From positions 131,224 through 195,223 of the forward strand of contig MNCI01016127.1 in the NCBI GenBank assembly GCA_015680685.1: a stretch of 64,000 bases of DNA. The letters are read 5' to 3'. The position numbers and the translations under genes are program-made. The notes beneath the pieces were generated by a model that was not told the origin of the DNA, did not search any database, and saw nothing but the letters and a program-made list of their open reading frames with translations. The DNA comes from Gnetum montanum (taxonomy: Eukaryota > Streptophyta > Gnetopsida > Gnetales > Gnetaceae). Shown in pieces: positions 46,764 to 58,100 of the stretch; positions within the stretch are counted from its first letter, which is position 1, and the number at the start of each line of letters is the position of its first letter.

Positions 46764-47850
46764 GCAACTGGGTATCAAGCATTATTCTTTGGCACTTGGC
46801 CATATGTCATCGCATCGTGTTTAGAAGTACATGGGATTGAGAAATGAGGTTTTGAGATGTATAGGGAGAAGGTTTGTAACTGTGAGATCAAGGATTGATG
46901 AAGGAATTATTTTCTTTAATTGTGGGAAGAGGAATTCTCTTGTGTGAACACATCATGTTGGTCCTTGTCAATAGCCAATATCTACTGGACTTGGGACCAA
47001 GACATGGGATGTGCATCCTTTGGAGGAATGAGACTCTTGTATCCTATTTAAGAGAACACGTTATCACAACCAAAGCCACATGATGAGGTGGTGCATTCTT
47101 TGGAGAAATAGGACCCTTGCTGAGTGTCAAAGGGAACCCATTGTCTAATAGCCAAAGCCACGTGGTGGGATGCAACATGATTGTTTGAGAAACAAATGTT
47201 GTCTTCCAAGACAAGTACCTTCCAGCCTGGGGCTTGTATGGGAAGTGCCAAGGGTCTTGTGAGGGATTTTGCTCTTTGATTTTTTTGTTTGTTTTTTTTC
47301 TGAACTTTTTCTTTTTTTTTATTTTGGAAAGAGCTCTCTTTCAATGTTATACTCGTGCTTGTGTGCTTGTATCTATTTCATGTGTTGTGTTGTGTGTTGT
47401 AACTGCCTGGAGAGTTATAGTGTGCAACCATGTGTTCAACGTTTTGGGATGACTAGGATGTATCTAGGAAATGTAACTGAACAAGGTAGAGAGAACATGA
47501 TAGGGAATAAGGGATGTTCGGTGAATTAGAAATGTACTTGTGAATGATTTGATTAACCTGGTTACATGCATCAAGAACAATGTGGTACCTCGTCACCGTG
47601 ATGGAGTGCATCTGTGTATGAACACCTCTGGGTGTCATCCTACAAACACAACTCCAAGAAGACAAGACAAAAATGAGTGTGGTGAGTTAGCTTAACACTT
47701 TAAACATGGGTGCAACCGATGGGATGGAGACACCACATACAATCGTAGGCAAACAAAATCGAGCAACAATAATGGTGTCAGAGTCCATGTGATGAATTCA
47801 TGTAGCTGGTTGATGAAGATATGGCATTTGATGACATCAACAGCTTAGTA
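46764..47850 (-). other. non-coding 3' part of element F
   Basis: No coding signal. A direct duplication of about 90 bp occurs at 47006-47172, each half carrying CATcCTTTGGAG.AAT.. and CAAAGCCAC.TG.TG. A T-rich run at 47275-47330 makes open frames of Phe-rich peptide that are accidental. Confidence 0.45.
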
Positions 47851-47854
47851 GGCT

Positions 47855-48350
47855 AGTGATGAGCTTGCCAGTTTATAGTCTTGGCGAACTGTCATGGATT
47901 AGTTTTACGTCATAACCCACTGGACATTGCCAATTTAGCATCGTAGCGGATAGTGCAATGCTAGTTTATAGTTGTGGCGAACTATGGATAGGCGAGCTAG
48001 TTTATAGTCTTAGCGAACTCTGTTAGATGAGAGTGTGGTAGTTTATTGTCATTACAAATGATCTGTGGTATTCATTTTAGGTCATGATGCTAGATCCGCT
48101 CTATGGTATCAATTTATTGTAATGATTCCAGGATGATGTGTGGATGCATACATGTACATCTAGGTGATCCTACAAAAGAAGAAACTAGAGGACACAATCT
48201 AAAGTAGTAACTGCTGAAAAAAGAACCTAAATGCACAAGAAAAATATAAAATAATGTGAAAAGTGGTAGTTTAGGGTCTTTCTGGGCCGTGTGTTAGTCT
48301 AAGGCCTTTTCGAGCCACAAGCTAGTTTAAGGCCTTTTTGGGCCACATGC
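47855..48350. repeat. short dyad repeats (AGTTTATAGTCTT.GCGAACT and TTTAAGGCCTTTTTGGGCC)
   Basis: At least three copies of AGTTTATAGTC(T)T.GCGAACT near 47866, 47958 and 48000, and three copies of TAGT.TAAGGCCTTTT.GGGCC near 48275, 48296 and 48325. Each word contains a short inverted repeat. Related words recur at 54690-54760 and 55040, in the leader of the neighbouring element. Confidence 0.6.
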
Positions 48351-49345
48351 AAACATGTAAGCTAGTACAATGCAAACTAAGGTGACATATGCACAACAAA
48401 AAAAGGTAAAGAGTGGGTGGGGATCAGATGTGTTTTTGGCCTTGGGGGAGCCTTGATTATGTGGTTGTTTCCTAGCTGGATGTGGTCTAGGAGGCATGCT
48501 AGGTTTTGGTTGCTCTGGGAGGCTTTCGATTTTTACCACTCGTTTGGGCTTTTTAGCTCTAGGTGTTGTGTTTTTTGCTGTGGGTGTTCCATTAAGAGAT
48601 TCTTCTTTCAAGACTTGTGACATGTCTATGTTGTGGATGGCTTGAAAGGGAATTTTATCGCCATGTATGATGACTTTTCCACCTTCGTATGGAAGGCAGA
48701 TTTCTTGATGTATCGGTGAGGAAATGACCCATTGTTGGGCTAGCCAAGGTCTACCAAGAATCATGTTGAAACTTGGCATCTCTTCTATGACAGTGAATCT
48801 GTGCTAGTGGGGAATTCTTCTCCTACCATAAAGGCTAAGTTGATTGTGCCCTTAACTATGACATGTGACCCGTTGAAGGATTTTAAACACGTGGTTTTTG
48901 TTTGCATGATCTCATCTGCCATGCCTAGTTTATCGATGACGGAGTATAAAGCTATGTTTGTTGCCGCACTGTCATCAATGTGCATTCTACGAATGGTACA
49001 TTTCCCAACATGTACACTAATCAACAATGGACCTCTTATGACTTCCCCTCATTCGGGGTTACATTTAACTGCATCATCATGGAAGGCTAAGGTGTTTGAA
49101 CCCAATCCTTGTTGTGTGTGTTGTGAAATCATTGCACCGATGGATTTCATGTTAGCAGGTATGTCCTTTGTAATAGGAATGGATGCTAACATTTGCGCTA
49201 AGTCTTTGTGATGAGCCAATGATGTCATGACCAGGCCGTACAAGCTTATGGTTGTATTCTTTTGTTTGAGAATTTGTTTCACTTGGGCTAGTGAAGCTAC
49301 GAAATATGTGTTTTTGGTCATTGTGTTGGCTTTAGCTTCCTTCAT
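48327..49345 (-). pseudogene. aspartic protease region of element F
   Basis: Minus strand: an upstream segment 49345-49049 (FVASLAQVKQILKQKNTTIS), then after one stop LISVHVGKCTIRRMHIDDSA (49027 on) with ATNIALYSVIDKLGM, VKGTINLAFMVGEEFPTSTD, and after a one-base frame change near 48795, FTVIEEMPSFNMILGRPWL. The retropepsin layout is clear: an active-site region where Tat proteases have (V/I)D.GS., and the closing (Y/F)N.ILGRPWL. Here the active site reads IDDSAAT, with Ser where Gly is usual, so the product would probably be inactive even before the frameshift. A Lys/Pro-rich tail ends at 48327. Polyprotein order (gag then protease, no RT after it) fits a gag-PR-only element. Confidence 0.75.
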
Positions 49346-49579
49346 GTGGATTGAGGGATGGGCCTCTTGCGTAGAGGGCTTGGGCCTAGTTTGCTTGAGA
49401 TTAGGGGCAGGGGCCCCATTGTTTGATTGTTTCTTGCTTGGTGTGGCCTTTGCATCGGCTGTGGATGTTGTTCGTTGTTCATTTTTCCTCTTCTACTGCC
49501 ATTTGGTAGGCTTACCCATGTTGTTGGTAGGGTTGACTCTTGAGGGAGAAGAGGTTGAGCCATTTCCTACAGTTGGGCT

Positions 49580-49920
49580 CTAGGTACGTGAGGGTCCATT
49601 GCGTGGTGGCACATTTATGACAAATGGTAGTTTGGGAGGAGTCGTTGGTGTTTGAATAGCTTGTTGTGGCACTTTGATGATGAAAGATTTCTTTGCAGTT
49701 GTGGTTGATGCATCATGCCAGTTTAATGTCTTAGCGGATGATTGCGGTGGTACTTTGACCACAAAAGGTGTCTTCGGTGCTCTATGTGGCACCTTGATGA
49801 TGATGGGAGGCCTCTTGCTCATGGAGGTAGAGGGGATTTTTGTCTTTCCTGGAGGTGCATGGATCATAAAAGGTTGCTACATAGGTTTAGGCTTGCTATC
49901 TATGCCAATGGAGTTTGTGA
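49580..49920 (-). pseudogene. Pro-rich linker with tandem (P)F(V/I)(V/I)KVP repeats, element F
   Basis: The minus-strand frame 49867-49580 contains four imperfect repeats: PPIIIKVPHRAPK, TPFVVKVPPQSSAK, KSFIIKVPQQAIQ and LPFVINVPPRNGP, spaced about 14-26 residues apart. It lies between gag and protease. The repeats look like a short linear binding motif or a flexible spacer; I know of no assigned function. Confidence 0.55.
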
Positions 49921-50039
49921 CATAGGAGGCATCGTCTGTGCTAGGTTGATTTAGGGTGTTGACATTCAGTTGGCCCCATTCTATCATTGGTTGTAGATCA
50001 TCTTGTAACTCATGACAGGCATCGGTGTTAGTTACAAAA

Positions 50040-51715
50040 TTGGTTTAACTTGAAATGTCATGGAACCGGGGGCTTGTTTGGTGCTGCTAAGGTGGGGTTC
50101 CTTAGTAGCTCACAATACCTATCGTGTTGATGGTGAGCATTCTCTACTACGTGTTTGTATTGGATTTGCCCAACTTTAAGGAGTTTCTCTAGTATTTTAG
50201 AAGGTTGGGCATGTAGTGGCATGTACATAGAGTGATCCTTACGCTGAAAGTTGGGCAGTAGTGTGGCCGTTGTCATTGTGGTCGGGTTGGTACTGGTGTT
50301 TGTGGTTTTTGTGCTTGTGGCTATAGTTGGTGATGTTGCCTTTTGCTTGGCAACATGTTTGTTTTTGTAAGCCACATAGGTGGGATCATTGTTGGTTTTT
50401 GTAGCTTATTCTATGTTCTTGATTTGTGTGAACGCTTGGCTCAACATTTGAGCACTTAGGTAGTACAGCTTTGACTTAACAAAGTCATTCACGGCTCCCT
50501 TCAGAATTGTAAGTAAATATGTTTTAGGGATGGGCTCATGAAGTTCATTAAGGGCTGTACTCCATCATTGGATGAACTTTTTCCCAGGCTCAAGTGGTGC
50601 TTGTTTCACCTGTATCAAAGTGTCTAGTGTTGCTTCAGGCTTCAGGTTGTACTTAAACCTGGTAACGAACTGGTGTAACAGATCCTCAAGAGAGGATATG
50701 GAGTTACATGGCAGGGCTCGGTACCAGTCTAAGGCTACGCCCGTTAAGAACATAGCAAACATGCACAAGATTGCATGGGGCCAAGCTTGAAGCAATAGAG
50801 TTTCTAATCGAAACGTGACTAAGTGAGTATTTGGATCTCCCTTCCCGTTGTACTTGGTTAACTGAGGTAGTGTGATTCCCTTAGGTAAAGCTAATGGTGG
50901 CACTAAAGAGTTAATTAGATCATCGTGGTAGAAGTCCAGTACCTTAACTACTCCGGTGTTGGCATTTTTGAGGTGCTTTACCTCATCAGCTAATGCTTGC
51001 ATCCATTATTTTTCTTCTGCCCACTCTTGAGTGGTAGGTAGATTAGTTGGTTGGGAAGATTGTTGAGTTGTCATTTGTTGTTGTGGAGCAACGTTCAGAG
51101 TTGTGGTTGCGAAGTGTGGCACATTGAAGTGAGTGGGTTGTTGAACAAGGGGTATGGTGCCTTGCCTAGCCAGAAATTGTGAAGTGACACCCTAGATGTG
51201 TGGAGTTGAAGTGATGAAAGGGGCTCCATGTGTTTGCACGTGCAGTATGTACTGGGTGGAGATGGAGGTGGGTAATCTCTGTCAGGATACCGGTGCTTGT
51301 GTGCTTGTTGACACTTGGTGAGTGGCCGTATGTCCCATGCGAGGGTGGAATGATGGGTTCATGTAGGCGTGGGGAGTGAGGATGTAATATGAATCCTCAT
51401 GTTCAGATTGTGCCGCGAAGTCATCTTCCTTGTCTTGGTTTTGGGGCTCCTCAGTGGGTCCCCATGTGTTTTGGCTCCTTGATAGAAGGAGCTAAGAGAT
51501 GAGTCGGTGTGGGGCTTAGAAAGGGGGATGATGTCATATACTGAGGGAGTGAATTCATGACCCCCCATGTATATGCGCTCAAAGTTTCATTTCGCTTGCT
51601 TTTCTATGGTGTCAAGGGGAAGGTTGGCCTGAATCTTCACACAAATAAAGTTGTACTATTCCTGTGTGAGGATTACAAAGGTGCGTGTGTTAGAGTTCTA
51701 TGATGACTCCATGGT
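50040..51715 (-). pseudogene. gag of element F
   Basis: The best-kept coding part of the window. A Gln/Thr/Pro-rich N-terminal region (TTLNVAPQQQMTTQQSSQ near 51090) leads into the open frame 51002-50565: ADEVKHLKNANTGVVKVLDF, LPQLTKYNGKGDPNTHLVTF, FLTGVALDWYRALP, SSLEDLLHQFVTRFKYNLKP and QAPLEPGKKFIQ. This matches the Retrotrans_gag capsid pattern (Y.G..DP..H...F, then L.G.A..WY..L....I.....L...F...F). After two stops it continues LNELHEPIPKTYLLTILKGA, then an open tail 50375-50058 with QPSKILEKLLKVGQIQYKHV. No CCHC zinc knuckle is seen. Only a few stops interrupt it. Confidence 0.8.
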
Positions 51716-51909
51716 GATGTGTGACGGGGCAGTGTACGGGCTAGCTAACAAGTGCCGAGTGTGTTTTGGGCTAAGTGTGCAGCATGTGTAGTGTATGGTC
51801 AAGGCTGAGTGTGCAGCATGACTAGTGTGCAGCATGTCAAGTCTATGCGGTATGCAGCGTGTGCAATGTGCAGCATGTGCAAAACTGTAGCATGTGAAAT
51901 CTACAACGT

Positions 51910-52450
51910 GTGACGTTTAAGTTGTCAAAAATTTTCTAAGTGTCCAGCATAAGAACCTAGCAACATGTGAAAAAATTTTCTAGGTGTCCAGTGTAAGAAC
52001 TTGGTAGTGTGTAAAAATATTTTCTAAGTGTCCAACGTAAGAACCTGGCAGTGTGTGAAAAAATTTTCTAAGTGTAAAACGAATAGCATATGAACTGTAG
52101 CGTGAGCAACCGCAACGTGAGCAACTACTGAGTGACCAACTACAGTGTGACCAACTGCAGCGTGACCAACGTTAGCATGACCAATAGGTAGCGTATGAAT
52201 ACTGAAAATTTTTCTAAGCGTCCAACGTGTGAACACTGAAAATTTATCTAAGTGTCCAGCATGTGAACACTGAAAGTTTGTTTAAGTGTCCAGCGTGTGA
52301 ACACTAGCAATTTGTCTAAGTGTCCAGCGTGTGAACACTGAAAATTTATCTAAGTGTCTAGCGTGTAAACGCTGGAAATTTGTCTAAGTGTCCAGTGTGT
52401 GAACATTGAAAATTTGTCTGTGTCCAACGTGTGAACACTAAAAATTTACC
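51910..52450. repeat. leader minisatellite of element F (CCAGCGTGTGAACACTG units)
   Basis: Three sub-arrays: about 55-bp units with GTGTCCAGCGTAAGAACCT (51930-52080); about 15-bp units like GCGTGACCAACTGCA (52100-52190); and about 36-bp units CTAAGTGTCCAGCGTGTGAA.. with ACTGAAAATTTGT (52215-52450, about seven copies). The core CCAGCGT.AGAAC also occurs in the LTR palindrome. Confidence 0.8.
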
Positions 52451-52524
52451 TAGATGCAAATTATGGTCAATTCGGCTTTGAAACGGATGTGTTTTGTGTG
52501 TTTTTGTTGAAAAAACACGATAGC

Positions 52525-52685
52525 GATATTGTAGCAACGTGAGCACTATAGCAGCATAAGCACTGTAACAGCATGAGCACTGTAGCAGTGTAAGCACTGT
52601 AGCAGCATGAACATTATAGCAACATGAACACTGTAGTAGCGTGAACACTGTAGTAGCATGAGCACTATAGCAGCATGGTCTTAGC
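52525..52685. repeat. second leader minisatellite of F (AGCAGCATGAGCACTGT)
   Basis: About nine units of 18-19 bp, AGCAGCATGAGCACTGT with variants. The minus-strand open frame over it (Cys/Leu/Gln-rich) is a by-product of the repeat. Confidence 0.8.
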
Positions 52686-52751
52686 AATTGGTTTGGGTAG
52701 TGTTTGAACAGGTAACATGATCAGTGTTTTGATTAAATAGAAAACAAGTTT

Positions 52752-52770
52752 GGCCCTCCTTATAGCGCCA
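52752..52770 (-). promoter_or_regulatory. possible primer-binding site of element F
   Basis: The minus strand TGGCGCTATAAGGAGGGCC begins 15 bases from the LTR. Its first six bases match the tRNA-Asp complement TGGCGC, but the rest fits poorly. Confidence 0.3.
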
Positions 52771-52785
52771 TTTTACTATACCGTC

Positions 52786-54361
52786 CGAAATCGTTGATGA
52801 GAGGCTGGAATGAACTGACACCGAGAGATCTATAGATGAAACAGTAAGACCCTACCTTCGCCTGAGGGCAAGCTAGAAATCAACAGAGGGAGAGTGCCTT
52901 GAATGGTCTACATGTGGATCAAACGAGGACTTCCCTAAACGTACACAATTGCGATGCATTGGGTTATACGTAGACAAATGCAAAACTGAACGTAAACGAA
53001 TGAAAACAAATGTAAACTGTTTAAATGATAAATAATGATAACAAAAAAAAATGTGAACAGGAAGAATAATGTAAATTGTAAGAATTTGGGCAATAATGCA
53101 AACTATTTGTATTGATAAACAATTAGAATGTGCACCAGTCAGAACGCAGTTGCGGTTTGGTCACAAAGCAGATGTTTCACCCCGATGGATGAGAGCAGGT
53201 GCCGGGAAGATGTAGGTTTTGGATTTCAGGTGTACAGCATCCAATCTATATGAAGCCCAACATATGAAATTGATGCCAAGATCTCCTAAGTATGTCAGAT
53301 TCCAATTTTTTGAACCTTGATCTAGTGGAAAAAAAGGAGATTTATAGGATCTTGGGCATGAGATTCGGATCTGGGACAAGATCAGTGGCTGTGGGGTGAG
53401 AAAAATTTGGATCAGGTGATAGGTGTGTGCATTGACTGGATGCAAAAAATGTTACAATGTACAGTGCAGTGTCCAAGATCTCTTACGCTGGCATGCGTAA
53501 TTGCCAGTGTAAGAACTTGAAACATTGAAAAAAATGTCAAAAATGCAACAAATGTTAATGTACAAGCATGGATCTAGGTGTCTAGCCTCCGGATCTACAT
53601 TTATATGCTATTTTTGGGCTGCCAAAGCCTCTAGCATGCATGGATCTGGCTCTGATGTGTGTGCAGCCTATTCTGGCGTCAGCGTCTGGTGTCCAACATA
53701 TGAAAGTGTTTACGCTGCTGGAATCATGCTAGCATGACTAATAGCGTTTGACCTAAAAATAGTGCATTTTGAACCCATTTTTGACCTATGAGACCCATTT
53801 TTAGAGTGGATTCGCATGCCATGGGTCATGAGGATTCTGTGTGCCAAATTTGGGCTAATTTGGATGTCATTTTTCCCTGTTTTGGTTGATGACGCTGGGC
53901 ATTACGCTGTGCAGCGTCTGAAAAAGTAACCCCAGCATCAACAACTGAAAATACCTCATTTAATGCCTAAATTTTGATTTTCTAGAGGCTAGGAGCTACT
54001 GGGGGCCTTGGTGAAGGTCATGGATGGTCCTTATGCTTTATTTTGGCCTTTTTTGACTTAATTTTGGGGCTCCAAAAGTTGGTGATGTTGATCCATACGC
54101 TGTGAAACGTATGAAAATGTAGCCAAAGTGTACTTAGCCAAAACCAAGCATTTTGAGCCCAAAACTTTTGGTTCTGTATGCCGAAAGTTGGTGCAGTCAC
54201 TTGTGGGCCCCAGGAGGACCTTGTCTATTGAATTGTGAACCATCAGGGGCTATTTTGAAGGCGTCCAAGTTTGGTCATGTTGTACTCATGCATGGGCAGC
54301 TGCATGACTTAACTTGAATCTTGTCTAAAAGTGCTAGGCCAAAATTTTTGTGGTCTTTCCA
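52786..54361 (-). repeat. 5' LTR of element F
   Basis: About 1.58 kb, partner of 45092-46691. Carries the inverted pair CTTACGCTGGC (53482-53492) and GCCAGTGTAAG (53503-53513), like the 3' copy. Confidence 0.88.
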
Positions 54362-55135
54362 TAAGGGTCAATATGCTATTCTACATCACCATGAGATCCA
54401 CTTAGCCTTAAAGGTAAATTGATTTGCTCCTAGGTACTCATACTTTGATCCTACATGTCAACCAAAAGCATATTAAGTGGCACATAGGAAAAATTGAATG
54501 AGTAATTCTAAAATTCTATAAAATTATGCAAATTTATGCTATTCTAATGCAAACAAATTCAACCAAGGATATAAATAGGGTAAAAACAAGCAAACAAAGA
54601 GTAATAATGGCTAAATAAAAGTTAGACCAAGGTTGAACAAAGGAAAGTATGATAAATAAAGCTATGAATGGTCAACAAGGATTATAATTTTGCTAGTTTT
54701 AGGCCTTTGTGGATCATAATGCTAGTGTAGAGTCTTCGTGGACTATAATGCCAATTTAAAGCCTTAGTTTTCCATGGTCACATGATGTCAAATAGTGACC
54801 AAGGAAGGTCAAATCTCACTATTTAATATTAATCAAAGGCTAAAAAAAATAAATAAAGCTAGAATAAGATAAATAAGGACATCATAAGGCTACATAAAGG
54901 CCACTAGAAGGTTGACAGGGTTAACAATGCAACAGAAGGTTAAAAACAAGTTGAAACATCATGTAATAAGAACAAATTAAGAAAAATAGTTTACATATGA
55001 TGAAACTTAGCTAACAAAGTTCAAAAGGGATTTTATTTTACCAGTTTTAGGCCTTAACAAGCCATGGTTCAGTGCTACAAGGCTATTAGGTAAGTTTCAA
55101 GATCAATCAAAACTATTTTTGGGCTATTTGGATAT
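54362..55135 (-). other. leader/pol start of the inner Tat element, no clear ORF
   Basis: Beyond the F insertion, this should continue the minus-strand pol reading frame upstream. No protease or gag motif is visible. Dyad words such as GTCTTCGTGGAC and AGTTTTAGGCCTT recur (54690-54760, 55040). Confidence 0.35.
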
Positions 55136-55139
55136 GATA

Positions 55140-58100
55140 GTTGAGAGTTTTGAAGCTTCCATGCTAAGCCCCTTTGTTTCCATGTTGACCAACATGGAAG
55201 TAGTGATCCTTACATTGGAAACCAAGGAAGTAGGTTTTAAGGCACCTATAGGTTTAAAATTAAGGTCCTAGAGCCTCCCCAAGGTAGCATATGGCTAGAT
55301 GTATCATAATTGAATACTGTAAAGCTCTATAAAGGATAAAAAGCATGTTGTGTAGCCTTCCCCCCTTATTTCTACCTTGGCCAACATGGAAGAAATGGGT
55401 TTGAGTGTGGAGAATCAAAATATTTGTCAAAATAGGATCAAACATGGTCAAACAAGCAACCAAAACCTAAATCTAGGAGTTTTGTATCCTCTAGATTCAT
55501 TTTGAGACCATTTGAGTGAGTTTTGAGTGTTAAAACATGTTGAAATGACTTCCCTCCATTCTTCCATGCTAAGCATAGTACTACTAGCATGGAAGAATGG
55601 GGGAACACTTTTTCCATTGATGGAGGATCGTTTGAGAGCATGCTAACTAGGTTTCTAGGCTTTTATGGCTATAGATCATAATTCTACAAGTTTCTAGTTG
55701 GTTTTGGTCACATTTGAAGGTCATTCAAGGGAACTTATGGTCTTATCCCTTGTTTCCACACTAGAGAAGCTACACTAGCATGGAGGATTACAAGGAATGA
55801 GTTTTGAAGGTTAAAATTAGGTTAAATGAGCAAGATCTTGAGGCTATGAGGTCCTAGAATTTTTTGACATAAATCTCTAACTTTCGGGAATTTCATCTTG
55901 CCACTAAAAATGGAAAAGTAGCTTTTTCCCCTTGTTTTTACCATACCTAGTGTGCAAGGGGTCCTCTCTAAAATGTATGGAGTAAGAATCCTAGATCTAG
56001 GTGAATTCAAGTTACAATCGACTATGCATGTCATGTCCCATGGTCACTAGGGTCAAAAACTTGGGTTTAAGGTTAAAATTTGGTAGTTTTAATTATTGAT
56101 AAGTGTTTTTTTTCACTTTCCACCATTTTTAAACACTAGGGATTGTATGCTAAGTGTGGAAGACTAGGGGGAATAGCTTTTTGATTATTTGAACTCACTT
56201 TTATAGGGTTTGATGGCTCTAGACAATGTAAAACTGGTCTTAGGATTCATGTAGGGATGTAAGGTGTCTATTTAATGTCTTCAAAGGTTATTTTTTAGTT
56301 CCCATAATGTTCCCCATTACTTCCATACTAGCCAACATGGAAGAGATGAATCCCAACATGGAAGAATTGAGGGACCTTAATTTTTACCATTTTCTATCAT
56401 TTTTCGCCATGCATGTATGTTTCTAAGGTTGCTAGTATTGACTATTATTTCCTAGTGTGAAAACTTGGTTATTTCAGGGGTCATTAAATGGTTTTTGTTG
56501 TTCCCCTACTTTCTTCCATGCTAGAATTATCATTCTTAGCATGGAATATTAGGGGAAAATGTTTTTGGCTATTTATGATAAATTTTGGTGTGCTTGAGGG
56601 TTCTAGAATGCACAAACAAGATCCTAGCACATACAAAAGGCTTTCTAGCATCTGTTTAGGATATGTAAACACTATTTTTGAGTCCAAAAGTTCTCCCTGG
56701 CTTCCACACTAGCTAGCATGGAAGAGGTGGATCCCAACATGGAGGAACTAGGGGGCTCTACTTTTTTCCAATTGTTTTTAGTTTTTCCTATGCATGTGTG
56801 TCCACAAGGTTGTCGGTGTTGATTGTTAATGCCTAGGATTAAAATCTAAACATTTTGAGGGCTATGAGAAGGTTTTTAGGCTTTTCCCCTTTCATCCACA
56901 ATGGGGTTAGCATGCACAACATGGATGGAATTATCTTGAGCATGGAGAATCCAAGGGAAACAAGTTTTGTTCATTTCAAGAGGCTTTCAAAAGTCTACTG
57001 GCTTTCGAAAGGATTAGGTTGCTTTTGGAAGTCAAACTACATGCAAACATCAGTAGTTTTGGCTTCGCCCCTTTCATCCACACTAATACTAGAATGCTTA
57101 ATGTAGAGGATGTCATCCTCAACATGGAAGAACCTTAGGTAGCTAATTTTTGTTGATTTTTTATAGCCTATTGGATTTCAAAGAGGTTGTCAATGTTCTG
57201 GTGTTAACACGAGGTAATTTAAGGTTTTTTTCTTGATTTTGGGACCTCCACTATCCTTCTTAGCTCCAACCACCTTGTTTCCACATTGGGAACATGGAAA
57301 AGGTAATCCCCAACATGGAAGAACTAAGAAAGTAAGATCTAGGCTAGTTCAATAGCCAGCCAACCCTGCATGTTAGCCTTTGGTGTTGCTAGTGTCAACG
57401 ATCAATACTAGGTATCAAGATCTTATGGTTTTGAGGCACCTATATTTTTCCATTCTTCCATGTTGGGAATGATGGCCCTAGTGTGAATGAGAGGGAGATG
57501 GTAGTTTTGTACCATTTTTTATTACGTTTGAGGTCTTTGGAAGCTCTAGAGGGTTTTGGTAGGGTCTAGGGATAACCAAGGTAGGTTATTTGGCTGTTTT
57601 GGGTGATAGCATGGATTTTCTTACATAGCCCATAGATTTCCATGCTAGATCCAAGTTGAGCAGTGTGGAGGAGGGATTCACTAGTGTGTAACATGTCATG
57701 GATGGACAATCAAATTGTTGTCAAGTTAATCTAAGCTATTGGAGGCTATGAGGGAGTACCTAGCTTTAATAAATGGCTACTTGGTAGTCAATTTAGGTAA
57801 TTTTGTTCTTTCCCCATCCATCCATGCTAGGATTGAAATTATTAGCATGGATGAGGCCTTTCCAAGTGTGAAATTACTAAATCCCAATTTTTCAACCAAT
57901 TTTGACTAGGTTTGGTTAGGTTCCAAGGTTGCTAGGGGTGCTTGGAGGAGTTCTAGGCCATGTGGGCCTGCTTTGGATATCAAAATTAAGCTAGATGGGT
58001 GATGAGGGGTAGGAAAGGATGTTAACCCCCTTGTTCCAAGCTGGTAGTATGACCCTAGCATGAAAACCTAAGTTATCTAGTTTTGGCAAGGCCTAACCTT

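Larger units (their letters stand above)
45092..54361 (-). mobile_element. element F: gag-protease LTR element without RT or integrase
   Basis: Direct repeats 45092-46691 and 52786-54361 (about 1.6 kb each) begin TAAAATCG / CGAAATCG and end GTATTCA / CTTTCCA, consistent with an ancestral TGAAATCG..TTTCA LTR. On the minus strand the 6.1-kb interior holds a minisatellite leader, a gag, a Pro-rich repeat region and an aspartic protease, then 1.6 kb of non-coding DNA. No RT, RNase H or integrase motif was found. The 3' LTR end and the sequence beyond it resemble those of the neighbouring pol-bearing Tat element, so F looks like its pol-less relative. Target duplication is unclear: CCAT occurs at both outer edges but with TG..CA-type ends the pentamers do not match. 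Confidence 0.8.

Noticed and set aside
47234-47529. Open frames encoding Phe-rich, membrane-like peptide
   Set aside because: They come from a T-rich run in the non-coding 3' part of element F; no family motif.
48417-49583. Plus-strand open frames opposite the F protease and linker
   Set aside because: They are shadows of the minus-strand gag-protease coding region, whose motifs are clear.
52358-52687. A 109-codon Cys/Leu/Gln-rich open frame on the minus strand
   Set aside because: It is produced by the AGCAGCATGAGCACTGT minisatellite read in one frame.
45092-54361. CCAT at both outer edges of element F as a target duplication
   Set aside because: It would require LTR ends without TG..CA; with TGAAA..TTTCA ends the flanking pentamers CCATC and TAAGG do not match. 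Left undecided.
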